Position numbers and translations under genes: made by a program. Below the pieces are notes generated by a model. It saw nothing but the letters and a program-made list of their open reading frames with translations. It was not told the origin of the DNA and did no database searches. A DNA stretch of 64,000 nucleotides. Source: Hydrogenobaculum sp. 3684. GTDB taxonomy: Bacteria; Aquificota; Aquificia; Aquificales; Aquificaceae. The stretch is from the NCBI RefSeq assembly GCF_000213785.1, contig NC_015557.1:186001-250000 (forward strand), in the 5' to 3' direction. Positions 15,589 through 23,207 of this stretch are shown here, piece by piece (position 1 is the stretch's first letter; each line of letters starts with the position of its first letter).

Positions 15589-16521
15589 GTGAGAAGATTT
15601 TTAATAACAGGCGGAGCAGGTTTTATAGGCTCAAGGATAGCCCTTAGACTTCAAGAGCTTTACCCAAAAGCTTATATCCTTGTGGTGGATAACTTTTTTT
15701 CAGGACACTTCAAAAACCTTTATGGGTTTAAAGGTGATGTTATAGAAGGGGCTATAGAAGATAAAGATCTATGGGAATATCTTAAAAAAGAATACGCCTC
15801 TTTTGAAGCGGTATTTCACAACGGAGCTATTACAGATACCACAATCCTGGATCAGAAGCTTATGATGGATGTAAACACAAATAGCATGAAATATATAATA
15901 GATGCTTGTATAAAATGGGATGCAAAGCTTATATACGCTTCTTCTGCTGGAGTGTATGGCAATACAGAAGCACCTATGAAAGAAGATAGAGGTCTTATAC
16001 CAGAAAACGTATACGGCTTTTCAAAGCTAATGGCTGATAATATGGTTAAAAATAAGATGGAAGAATATCCTTCTTTTAGGGTAGTGGGTTTTAGATACTT
16101 CAACGTATACGGCATGGGAGAGCAATACAAAGGCAAAACCGCCAGCATGATTTATCAACTGGCCATGCAGATGAAATCTGGCAAAAACCCAAGGCTTTTT
16201 AAATACGGTGAGCAAAAAAGAGATTTTGTTTATATAGAAGATGTGTTACAGGCCAATATAAAAGCTTTGGAGAGATACGATGCTAGTGGTATATTTAACG
16301 TAGGATATGGCAAAGCAAGAAGTTTCAACGATATAGTAGAGGTTTTAAACCGTCTTATGGGTACAAACTACGAAATAGAGTATTTTGACTGTCCATACGA
16401 GTTTTACCAAAATTATACAGAAGCCGATATCAGTGCTATCAAAGAAAAGCTTGGCTACGAGCCTAAATACGATTTGGAGTCTGGTATAGAGCATTATCTT
16501 AAAAGCTTGAAACTGATATGA
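15589..16521 (+). CDS. hldD: ADP-L-glycero-D-manno-heptose 6-epimerase
   Basis: HldD/RfaD (310 residues) epimerises ADP-D-glycero-D-manno-heptose for the lipopolysaccharide inner core. It is a short-chain/extended NAD(P)-dependent epimerase with TGGAGFIGSRIA at the N-terminus and the catalytic Tyr-x3-Lys in VYGFSKLMAD (about residue 143). The GTG start follows a -10 box directly. It overlaps cysM by ATGA, so it heads a transcript running into cysM and probably the fatty-acid genes. It implies a Gram-negative envelope with heptose-containing LPS. Confidence 0.9.
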   Translation: MRRFLITGGAGFIGSRIALRLQELYPKAYILVVDNFFSGHFKNLYGFKGDVIEGAIEDKDLWEYLKKEYASFEAVFHNGAITDTTILDQKLMMDVNTNSMKYIIDACIKWDAKLIYASSAGVYGNTEAPMKEDRGLIPENVYGFSKLMADNMVKNKMEEYPSFRVVGFRYFNVYGMGEQYKGKTASMIYQLAMQMKSGKNPRLFKYGEQKRDFVYIEDVLQANIKALERYDASGIFNVGYGKARSFNDIVEVLNRLMGTNYEIEYFDCPYEFYQNYTEADISAIKEKLGYEPKYDLESGIEHYLKSLKLI

Positions 16522-17483
16522 ATTTAAAGGGTATTTTTTGGGTATTAGGAGAGCACGACGAGCCTTATTTAAAACCAAGGGAAAGCTCTTTGGAGCTTGT
16601 GGGCAACACACCTTTGGTAAGAATAAAAAAAGTTTTAGAGGCTTTTGATATAAACCCAAATGTGAAAATATATGCAAAGCTTGAATCTACAAACCCAGGT
16701 GGCTCTGTAAAAGATAGGGCTGCTCTTTCTATGTTTTTAAACGCTATAAAAAAAGGTATTATACAAAAAGATAAGGCTGTGATAGACGCCACCTCTGGCA
16801 ATACGGGTATAGCGCTTGCTATGGTGGGAGCTTCACTTGGTATAAAAGTAGAGCTTGCTATGCCATCAAACGTAAGCGAAGAGCGTAAAAAGATACTGGA
16901 GGCTTATGGGGCTATAACCCATTATACTGATCCTTTGGAAGGCACAGACGGAGCGATACTCTACGTAAGGGACCTTGTAAAAAAATATCCAGATAGGTAT
17001 GTGTATCTAGATCAATACAACAACCAAGCCAACTGGCAAGCTCATTTTTACTCTACAGGTATAGAGATATACAATCAAACTAAAGGTCAGATTACTCATT
17101 TTGTAGCAGGGATTGGTACCGGTGGGACTATAATGGGTACTGGTAGAAGGTTAAAGGTTTATAATCCCAACATAGAAGTTATAGGCATCCAACCAGCCTA
17201 TCCATTTCATGGCATAGAAGGCCTAAAGCATATAGAATCTTCTATAAAACCAGGTATTTTTGATGAAACGTTTTTAGATAGAACAATCTTTGTAGATACG
17301 GAAGAAGCTTACGAACTTACAAGAAGACTTGCCAAGGAAGAAGGACTTTTCGTAGGACAATCTTCTGGAGCTGCCTTGGCTGGTGCTATAAAACTTGCCA
17401 AAGAGCTTGAAAGTGGGCTCATTGTGACGGTGTTTCCAGATGGCGGGGATAGATATCTATCCACTAGAGTGTGGGGTAAGTGA
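16518..17483 (+). CDS. cysM: O-acetylserine sulfhydrylase (cysteine synthase)
   Basis: This 321-residue PLP enzyme forms cysteine from O-acetylserine and sulfide. The PLP-binding Lys lies in PGGSVKDRAAL, the substrate loop is TSGNTGIALAMVG, the phosphate loop is GTGGTIMGTGR, and SSGAALAGA is near the C-terminus. The sequence looks like the CysM/CysK group; I choose cysM by general similarity and am not certain of the subtype. It overlaps hldD by ATGA and is separated from yceD by one base. Confidence 0.88.
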   Translation: MNLKGIFWVLGEHDEPYLKPRESSLELVGNTPLVRIKKVLEAFDINPNVKIYAKLESTNPGGSVKDRAALSMFLNAIKKGIIQKDKAVIDATSGNTGIALAMVGASLGIKVELAMPSNVSEERKKILEAYGAITHYTDPLEGTDGAILYVRDLVKKYPDRYVYLDQYNNQANWQAHFYSTGIEIYNQTKGQITHFVAGIGTGGTIMGTGRRLKVYNPNIEVIGIQPAYPFHGIEGLKHIESSIKPGIFDETFLDRTIFVDTEEAYELTRRLAKEEGLFVGQSSGAALAGAIKLAKELESGLIVTVFPDGGDRYLSTRVWGK

Positions 17484-17484
17484 T

Positions 17485-18000
17485 ATGGAGATTTTAAACC
17501 TTGTAGATATTTTTAAAAGCCAAAAAACTTACTCTTTTGAAGAGGATATAAAAAAGGATTTTTGGAAAGATTTTTTACCTGAGGATATAGAAAGCGTTGA
17601 GGCCAATGTGAAGATCAATATATCACCAAAAGGTTATATGAGATATGAGTTATCTTTGAAGTTAGAGGCTAAGGTAAGGGCTTTTTGTTCTGTTTGCCTT
17701 AAGGAGTTTGGATTTGATATAGTTTTGGACGAGGTTTTTGAGCTTTTAGATAAAGGTTTAGAAACATATTCAAAATCACACATGTTAAAAGAAGAAGAAT
17801 TCTACACTTACTACATAGATCAGGAGGAGTTTGATCCTTCTGAGGTTGTTTTGGATGCTCTTATAGGTGCTATCCCTATAAAATTTTTATGTGAAGAGTC
17901 TTGCAGTTTGCCGTCAAAAGTTGAGCAAGGAAACAAAAGTTTTGCTATACTTAAAGAGTTACTAACTAAGGAGGAAAAAAATGGCGGTACCAAAGCGTAG
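17485..18000 (+). CDS. yceD: YceD/DUF177 family protein
   Basis: This 171-residue protein belongs to the DUF177 family, which almost always precedes rpmF and has been connected with 23S rRNA accumulation. Two cysteine pairs, CSVCLKEF and CEESC, are visible and might bind metal. I start it at ATG 17485, one base after the cysM stop; an upstream in-frame start lies inside cysM. Its end overlaps rpmF by 20 nt. The yceD-rpmF-plsX-fabH order is conserved widely. Confidence 0.85.
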   Translation: MEILNLVDIFKSQKTYSFEEDIKKDFWKDFLPEDIESVEANVKINISPKGYMRYELSLKLEAKVRAFCSVCLKEFGFDIVLDEVFELLDKGLETYSKSHMLKEEEFYTYYIDQEEFDPSEVVLDALIGAIPIKFLCEESCSLPSKVEQGNKSFAILKELLTKEEKNGGTKA

Positions 18001-18163
18001 GACTTCTCGTTGGAGAAGAAACCAAAGAAGGGCGCAAGCTTTTTTTGCGAAGCTAAAATCTTTTAATGTGGTAAAATGTCCAAATTGTGGAGAATTTGCA
18101 ATGCCACACAGGGCTTGTCCTTACTGCGGTTATTACAGAGATAAGCAAGTACTAGAAGTGTAA
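17981..18163 (+). CDS. rpmF: Ribosomal protein L32
   Basis: L32 (60 residues) is a small zinc-binding 50S protein. MAVPKRRTSRWRRNQRRAQ is the standard basic N-terminus, and CPNCGEFAMPHRACPYCG gives two C-x2-C pairs for one zinc. AAGGAGG lies 7-13 nt before ATG. It overlaps yceD and is followed 11 nt later by plsX. Confidence 0.97.
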   Translation: MAVPKRRTSRWRRNQRRAQAFFAKLKSFNVVKCPNCGEFAMPHRACPYCGYYRDKQVLEV

Positions 18164-18174
18164 TTTATCTATAA

Positions 18175-19194
18175 ATGGAAAGCTTTCGTATAGCGCTTGA
18201 CTGTATGGGGGGTGATTATGCCCCCGATGAGATAGTAAAAGGTGGTATACTAGCTTTAGATGAACTAAACTGTGAAGTTTTATTTGTAGGGAAAGAAGAG
18301 CTTATAAGACAAGTATTGAAAAAGTATAAATTAAGAGAGGATATAAAGATTATAAATTCTGAAGATTCGATTGAGATGAACTCATCTCCTTCTTCTGTGT
18401 TAAAAAGAAAAAACTCGTCTTTATATATAGCTGGTAAACTTTTAAAGGAAAATCAAGCCGATGCTCTTGTGTCTGCTGGCAACACCGGTGCTGTGCTGGC
18501 GATAGGTAAATTTGTAGTGGGATCGTCGGAGTTTTTAGAAAGACCAGCTATAGCGGTAGCTCTTCCAAACAAGCTTGGTAAGAAGACGGTGCTTGTGGAT
18601 GTGGGAGCAAACGTTGATAGTAGACCAAGACATCTTTTGGATTTTGCCATCATAGGGCATACTTACGCAGAAGAGATACTGGGTGTAAAGAACCCCACCA
18701 TAGGTATTTTAAGTATAGGAGAAGAAGAAGGGAAAGGCAATGAGCTTGTAAAAGAAACGTTTCCGCTTTTAAAAGAAACAAAGTTAAACTTCAAAGGAAA
18801 CGCTGAAGGTAGAGATATATACAACGGCACTTTTGACGTCATAGTATGCGATGGGTTTGTAGGAAATATAGTTTTAAAAGCATCTGAAAGTCTTGGTATG
18901 GCTCTTATAGATATGATAAAAGAAGAGGTTATGAAAAGAAAAATAAGTAAGCTTGGGGCACTTTTGATGAAACCAGCTATCAACGCTTTTAAGAGAAAAG
19001 TAGATTTTGAAGAATACGGTGGTACACCGCTTTTAGGAGCAAAAAAACCTGTTATAATAACACATGGTAGAGCCAACGCGAAAGCCATAAAAAACGCTAT
19101 AAAGATAGCTAGGGCATTTTTATCTCACCACTTCAACGAAAGGATGAAAGAAAACTTTGTAAAATATATAGAACCAGTTTTAAAGGAGCAATAA
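18175..19194 (+). CDS. plsX: Phosphate acyltransferase PlsX
   Basis: PlsX (339 residues) converts acyl-ACP to acyl-phosphate for glycerolipid synthesis at the membrane surface. Signatures are ALDCMGGDYAPDEIVKGG at the start, the NSSPSSVLKRKNSS segment, SAGNTGAVLA, and VCDGFVGNIVLKASE. It is coupled to fabH by a one-base TAATG overlap, linking phospholipid and fatty-acid initiation. Confidence 0.96.
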   Translation: MESFRIALDCMGGDYAPDEIVKGGILALDELNCEVLFVGKEELIRQVLKKYKLREDIKIINSEDSIEMNSSPSSVLKRKNSSLYIAGKLLKENQADALVSAGNTGAVLAIGKFVVGSSEFLERPAIAVALPNKLGKKTVLVDVGANVDSRPRHLLDFAIIGHTYAEEILGVKNPTIGILSIGEEEGKGNELVKETFPLLKETKLNFKGNAEGRDIYNGTFDVIVCDGFVGNIVLKASESLGMALIDMIKEEVMKRKISKLGALLMKPAINAFKRKVDFEEYGGTPLLGAKKPVIITHGRANAKAIKNAIKIARAFLSHHFNERMKENFVKYIEPVLKEQ

Positions 19195-20105
19195 TGGGTG
19201 TATCTATAAAGTCTATAGGCATTTATGTGCCTTCTCATGTTGTTACCAACGAGGATTTGGAAAAAAACATTGATACTTCCGATGAATGGATTACTACAAG
19301 AACTGGTATAAAAAGAAGACACATAGCAAAAGATGAGTCTATATACGATATGGCTGTGAAAGCTGGTAAGATGGCTCTTGAAAAAGCCGGTTTAGAAGAA
19401 GTAGATCTTATAATAGTAGCCACTTTAAGCCCAGAGATGCTTTTTCCAGCAGTAGCTTGTGTAGTCCAGCAGCATATAAAATCAAGATTTGCTTTTGATA
19501 TATCGGCTGCTTGTAGTGGGTTTTTGTATGGGCTTGATATAGCAAAATCTTACATAGAAAGCTCAAATGTAAATTCAATACTTCTTATAGGGGCAGAAAA
19601 ACTTTCTTCTATAGTGGATTGGACCGATAGGAGCACCTGTGTGCTTTTTGGAGATGGGGCTGGTGCTGCTGTAATTACAAAAGGAGAAGGGGATATACTA
19701 TCAAGCGTTATGTTTTCCGATGGTAAGTACAAGGATCTTCTTTATGCTGAGAAATGCGGTTTTCTAAAGATGAATGGAAAAGAGGTGTTTAAATACGCTG
19801 TAAGAAACATGGAAGCTGCTTGTAGAATGGCTATTGAAAAGGCAGGCGTTAGTATAGATGAAATATCTCTTGTGATACCTCATCAGGCAAACATACGTAT
19901 AATAAACTCGTTGGCGCAAAAACTTGGTGTTCCAAGTTCAAAAGTTTATGTAAACATACAAGAGTATGCAAACACCAGTGCTGCTTCCATACCTATAGCC
20001 ATGTATGAGGCTTTTGAAAAAGGGTTATTAAAAAGAAAAGATAAAATTCTATTAACGGCTATGGGCGGAGGACTTACGTGGGGAGCTAGCGTTTTGGAGT
20101 TTTAA
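19194..20105 (+). CDS. fabH: 3-oxoacyl-ACP synthase III (FabH)
   Basis: FabH (303 residues) condenses acetyl-CoA with malonyl-ACP to initiate fatty-acid synthesis. The catalytic triad is visible: Cys in DISAACSGFLYG (about residue 107), His in VIPHQANIRI and Asn in EYANTSAASIP. The GAGAAV segment and C-terminal GGGLTWGA complete the family pattern. The next gene begins one base after its stop. Confidence 0.96.
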   Translation: MGVSIKSIGIYVPSHVVTNEDLEKNIDTSDEWITTRTGIKRRHIAKDESIYDMAVKAGKMALEKAGLEEVDLIIVATLSPEMLFPAVACVVQQHIKSRFAFDISAACSGFLYGLDIAKSYIESSNVNSILLIGAEKLSSIVDWTDRSTCVLFGDGAGAAVITKGEGDILSSVMFSDGKYKDLLYAEKCGFLKMNGKEVFKYAVRNMEAACRMAIEKAGVSIDEISLVIPHQANIRIINSLAQKLGVPSSKVYVNIQEYANTSAASIPIAMYEAFEKGLLKRKDKILLTAMGGGLTWGASVLEF

Positions 20106-20106
20106 G

Positions 20107-20520
20107 ATGGGTAAGGTTATAAGATTTAACTCTGATGACGATAGTGAAAAAATAGAACAAGAACAACTTCCTATAGACCAGCAACCAGTTGAAATGCCTC
20201 AGTTTCTACAAGAATTAAGAGAATATATACTTGGATATTACCCTAATACTATAAGCGATATACTTGGTTTTAGCGGTTTTATCAAGAACGACAACCCTTA
20301 TGTATTTGTGGGATATGTTGCATGGCAAGATAAAAAGGGAAGCTATTATACCACACCTTTGATAGCTATGTTTAGAAATCAAGACAAGAGGTTTTCTTTT
20401 TTAAACGCAAAGAATCACTATTTTGATCCTACGGTGTTAAAAACAGACATTGAAAACTTGGGTATAAAAATAGATGAGATTTACAAACATCTTGATGAAG
20501 AGCTAAAAAAGCTAACTTAA
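20107..20520 (+). CDS. Hypothetical protein downstream of fabH
   Basis: This 137-residue soluble protein has an acidic, Gln/Pro-rich N-terminus (about 1-35) and a C-terminal alpha/beta part ending in a charged helix. I recognise no domain. It begins one base after the fabH stop, so it is almost certainly in the same transcript and may be a lineage-specific protein associated with lipid metabolism only by position. Confidence 0.65.
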   Translation: MGKVIRFNSDDDSEKIEQEQLPIDQQPVEMPQFLQELREYILGYYPNTISDILGFSGFIKNDNPYVFVGYVAWQDKKGSYYTTPLIAMFRNQDKRFSFLNAKNHYFDPTVLKTDIENLGIKIDEIYKHLDEELKKLT

Positions 20521-20586
20521 AACACTGCTAAAAATAAAGGTAGCTTGGTCATAGCTTATAAAATCTAAGAATGTAAATTTTTTCTT

Positions 20587-21156
20587 ATGGAAAAAGATAG
20601 ATTGCCAAAAGGACAAAAATGGATTTCAAAACCTGTTGTTTACGATATAGTAAAAGATATAAAAGATGTTGATTTATCGAAGTATAGGTTGAAGTTTTTT
20701 GGATTTTTAGAAAATCCTATAGAAATGACTTACGATGAGTTTGTTTCTATGGCAAAAGACAAAGTGGTGGCGGACTTTCACTGCGTTACCACTTGGAGCG
20801 TAAAAGATATCGTTTGGGAAGGTATTAAAACAAAAAAGCTCCTTGAGATGGTAAAACCAAAGAAAGAAGCCAAGTTTGTTATGGCTCATTGCCTTGAAGG
20901 ATATACCACAAACTTTCCTATAGAGTATCTTTACGATGAAAACTCTATATTGGCTTATAAAATGAACGGCGAAATTATCCCAAAAAGGCACGGTTTTCCT
21001 ATAAGGCTTGTGATCCCTTCTTTGTATGCGTGGAAAAGTGCAAAATATTTGGAAGCTCTTGAGTTTATGGATAAAAACGTAAAGGGATTTTGGGAGCTTA
21101 GAGGCTATCACGATATAGGAGACCCTTGGAAGGAAGAACGTTTTAGTGAAGATTAG
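20587..21156 (+). CDS. Sulfite-oxidase-type molybdopterin oxidoreductase domain protein
   Basis: This 189-residue protein is a single molybdopterin-binding domain of the sulfite oxidase/MsrP fold. The Mo-coordinating Cys is in FHCVTTWSV (about residue 63), with AHCLEGYTTN, LAYKMNGEIIPKRHGFPIRL and YAWKSAKYLE as further conserved segments. No Tat signal or C-terminal dimerisation domain is present, so it is probably cytoplasmic; the substrate is unknown. The start lacks a Shine-Dalgarno sequence and is preceded by a weak TGTAAATT box. It converges on the ppx-like gene with a 2-nt gap and no terminator. Confidence 0.85.
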   Translation: MEKDRLPKGQKWISKPVVYDIVKDIKDVDLSKYRLKFFGFLENPIEMTYDEFVSMAKDKVVADFHCVTTWSVKDIVWEGIKTKKLLEMVKPKKEAKFVMAHCLEGYTTNFPIEYLYDENSILAYKMNGEIIPKRHGFPIRLVIPSLYAWKSAKYLEALEFMDKNVKGFWELRGYHDIGDPWKEERFSED

Positions 21157-21158
21157 CT

Positions 21159-22061
21159 TTATATAAGCCCTGCTGCTTTTAAAAGAAGAGCATGTTTTAA
21201 TCCAAAGTCGCTTATTATAAGGTAATCTTTTTCGAAAAGCTCCAAAACCTTATAAAATATGGCTATACCAGATACTATAGCCTTTGCTCTTTTGTCTTCT
21301 ATTTCTTTGTATTTCTTTCTTTCTTCTATGGGTATTTTTGCAAGCTTCCAGAACCATTTTTCTAAAGCATCGAAAGAAAGGATTTTGCCGTGTATTATTC
21401 TGCCGTTGTATGGGTATACTCTATAGTGAAGAGCTGCTATAGTTGTAATGGTGCCTCCTATTGCCACTATACTATCCACTGGTTTTAGCACTTGTTTTAT
21501 GTTTTTTTCAAGAAAATCAAAAAGAGCTTTTATTTCTTCATCGGTAGGTGGGTCATGCTTAAAAAAGTCTTCTGTAAGATTTACTATACCAAAAGGAAAA
21601 GAGTTTATAAAGTATATATGTGAGTTTTTACCGTAAACAAACTCTGTGGAACCACCACCTTGATCTATCACAACTGCGTCTTTTTTAAGCCCCAGGGAAA
21701 ATATGCTTGCTTTAAAAGAAAGCTCTCCTTCTTCTTCACCGCTAATAATATTTACATCTATACCAACTTCTTCTTTTACTTTTTTTATAAACTCATCGGC
21801 GTTTTTTGCTCTTCTCAGAGCTTCTGTACCTACTGCAATGATGTTTGAAGCATTGTAGCTATCTGTTATGTTTTTAAAATCTTTTAAAGTTTCCAAAGCT
21901 TCTTTGATTTTTTCTTCTTTTATAAAGCCAGTTTCTTTTACCCCGGTGCCTAATTCTACTATGTTTCCTTTTTCAAAGATTACTTCAAAAGGTTCTTTGG
22001 TGGCTATGCCAAGCCTTATACTGTATGAACCTATGTCTATTGCCGCTACAACGTCTTTCAT
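21159..22061 (-). CDS. ppx: Exopolyphosphatase / pppGpp phosphohydrolase family protein
   Basis: This 300-residue protein belongs to the Ppx/GppA ASKHA fold. It has the phosphate-1 motif AAIDIGSYSIRLGIA, ISGEEEGELSF, the phosphate-2 motif VIDQGGGSTEFVYG and AIGGTITTIAAL. It probably degrades polyphosphate or pppGpp; it is the short form without a C-terminal HD domain. I start it at MKDVVAAIDIGS (ATG 22059-22061), after the LapA stop; a longer frame would overlap lapA. It is the last gene of a moxR-lapA-ppx operon. Confidence 0.88.
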   Translation of the reverse strand: MKDVVAAIDIGSYSIRLGIATKEPFEVIFEKGNIVELGTGVKETGFIKEEKIKEALETLKDFKNITDSYNASNIIAVGTEALRRAKNADEFIKKVKEEVGIDVNIISGEEEGELSFKASIFSLGLKKDAVVIDQGGGSTEFVYGKNSHIYFINSFPFGIVNLTEDFFKHDPPTDEEIKALFDFLEKNIKQVLKPVDSIVAIGGTITTIAALHYRVYPYNGRIIHGKILSFDALEKWFWKLAKIPIEERKKYKEIEDKRAKAIVSGIAIFYKVLELFEKDYLIISDFGLKHALLLKAAGLI

Positions 22062-22063
22062 AT

Positions 22064-22279
22064 CTATTTTTTTAAAAGCCCCAAAATATATCCTATTATA
22101 AAACCTATCACAAGAGCGCCAGTAAGCCACACTCCAATAGGATAATAGATAGTATGGTAGTAATACCCATCTATTGCAGGGCTTAACTTTAGAGAAAATA
22201 AGCTATCTTTATTTAACCACGTGATGTAGGCTAACAAAGCTACTATAAGAAAAAACAATACCCCATAAAACATTTTCAT
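22064..22279 (-). CDS. lapA: LapA/DUF1049 family small membrane protein
   Basis: This 71-residue protein has two transmembrane segments (about 4-20 and 46-66) flanking a short loop, with a GxxxGxxxG-like pattern (GFIIGYILG) in the second, typical of LapA, which helps regulate lipopolysaccharide assembly in enterobacteria. The family match is by topology and C-terminal motif, so the symbol is tentative. It overlaps moxR by ATGA and ends just before ppx. Confidence 0.65.
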   Translation of the reverse strand: MKMFYGVLFFLIVALLAYITWLNKDSLFSLKLSPAIDGYYYHTIYYPIGVWLTGALVIGFIIGYILGLLKK

Positions 22280-23187
22280 AGCTTAACCTCTTTTACTATC
22301 TCTTCTATTATAATAGAATTTTTCTTTTGAGTGGTATCGTCTGTCAATATTCTATGTGGAAGAGCTATTGGAGCTAACTCTATTATATCAAAAGGTGTTA
22401 CAAAATCTCTATCCATCAAGAAGGCATAAGATTTGGCCAGATTTATCATTTGCAAAGTACCCCTTGGAGACACACCTACGTATACATCTTTGTGTTTTCT
22501 TGTTTTTTGCACTATAAACATAAGTACGTCTGCCACATCCTCTGATACGTGTATATGCTTTACATGTTTCATAATATCTAAAACATCTTGTTTTGTAAGT
22601 ACAGATTGTATATCTACTAACCTTTCTGAAGGGTCCCCGTTCAAAATCATCAATTTTTCTACATCGTAGGAGGGATATCCCATAGATATTTTTATCATAA
22701 ACCTATCCAATTCTGATTCTGGCAATGCAAACGTGCCATAGTTGTCCATTGGATTTTGAGTGGCTATTACACAAAAGACGTCTTCTAACTTGTGAGTTTT
22801 ACCCTCTATGCTAACGGTTTTTTCTGCCATGGCTTCTAGTAAAGCGCTTTGAGTTTTTGGTGGAGCCCTATTTATCTCATCCGCAAGTATTATGTTGCTA
22901 AAGATAGGACCAGGTCTAAATATAAAATCTTTTTTCTTTTCGTCGTATATGTATATGCCCAATATATCCGAAGGCATCAAATCTGATGTAAATTGTATTC
23001 TATTAAAAGCCAAAGACATAGCTTTTGCCATAGATATAGCCAACGTAGTTTTACCAACACCGGGTACATCTTCTATAAGAATATGCCCGCCAGCAAAGAA
23101 AGCAGCCAATACATATCTTATAACGTTTTCTTTGCCTTTTATAATTCTTGATATTTCAAATTCTACTTTTTTAGGGTTTATAGCCAT
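22276..23187 (-). CDS. moxR: MoxR-family AAA+ ATPase
   Basis: This 303-residue MoxR ATPase would act as a chaperone that inserts cofactors or assembles complexes, normally with a von Willebrand A-domain partner. Walker A is GVPGVGKTTLA (about 41-51), Walker B is ILADEINRAPPKTQSALLEAM (shown here to ILADEINRAPP), sensor 1 is VIATQNPMDNYGTFALPE, and the arginine-finger region is SELDRFM. No VWA protein adjoins it here. It leads the lapA and ppx genes. TATAAC about 7 nt before ATG, without a Shine-Dalgarno sequence, may be a leaderless -10. Confidence 0.92.
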   Translation of the reverse strand: MAINPKKVEFEISRIIKGKENVIRYVLAAFFAGGHILIEDVPGVGKTTLAISMAKAMSLAFNRIQFTSDLMPSDILGIYIYDEKKKDFIFRPGPIFSNIILADEINRAPPKTQSALLEAMAEKTVSIEGKTHKLEDVFCVIATQNPMDNYGTFALPESELDRFMIKISMGYPSYDVEKLMILNGDPSERLVDIQSVLTKQDVLDIMKHVKHIHVSEDVADVLMFIVQKTRKHKDVYVGVSPRGTLQMINLAKSYAFLMDRDFVTPFDIIELAPIALPHRILTDDTTQKKNSIIIEEIVKEVKL

Positions 23188-23207
23188 ATAAACTGTTATA
23201 TTTTATC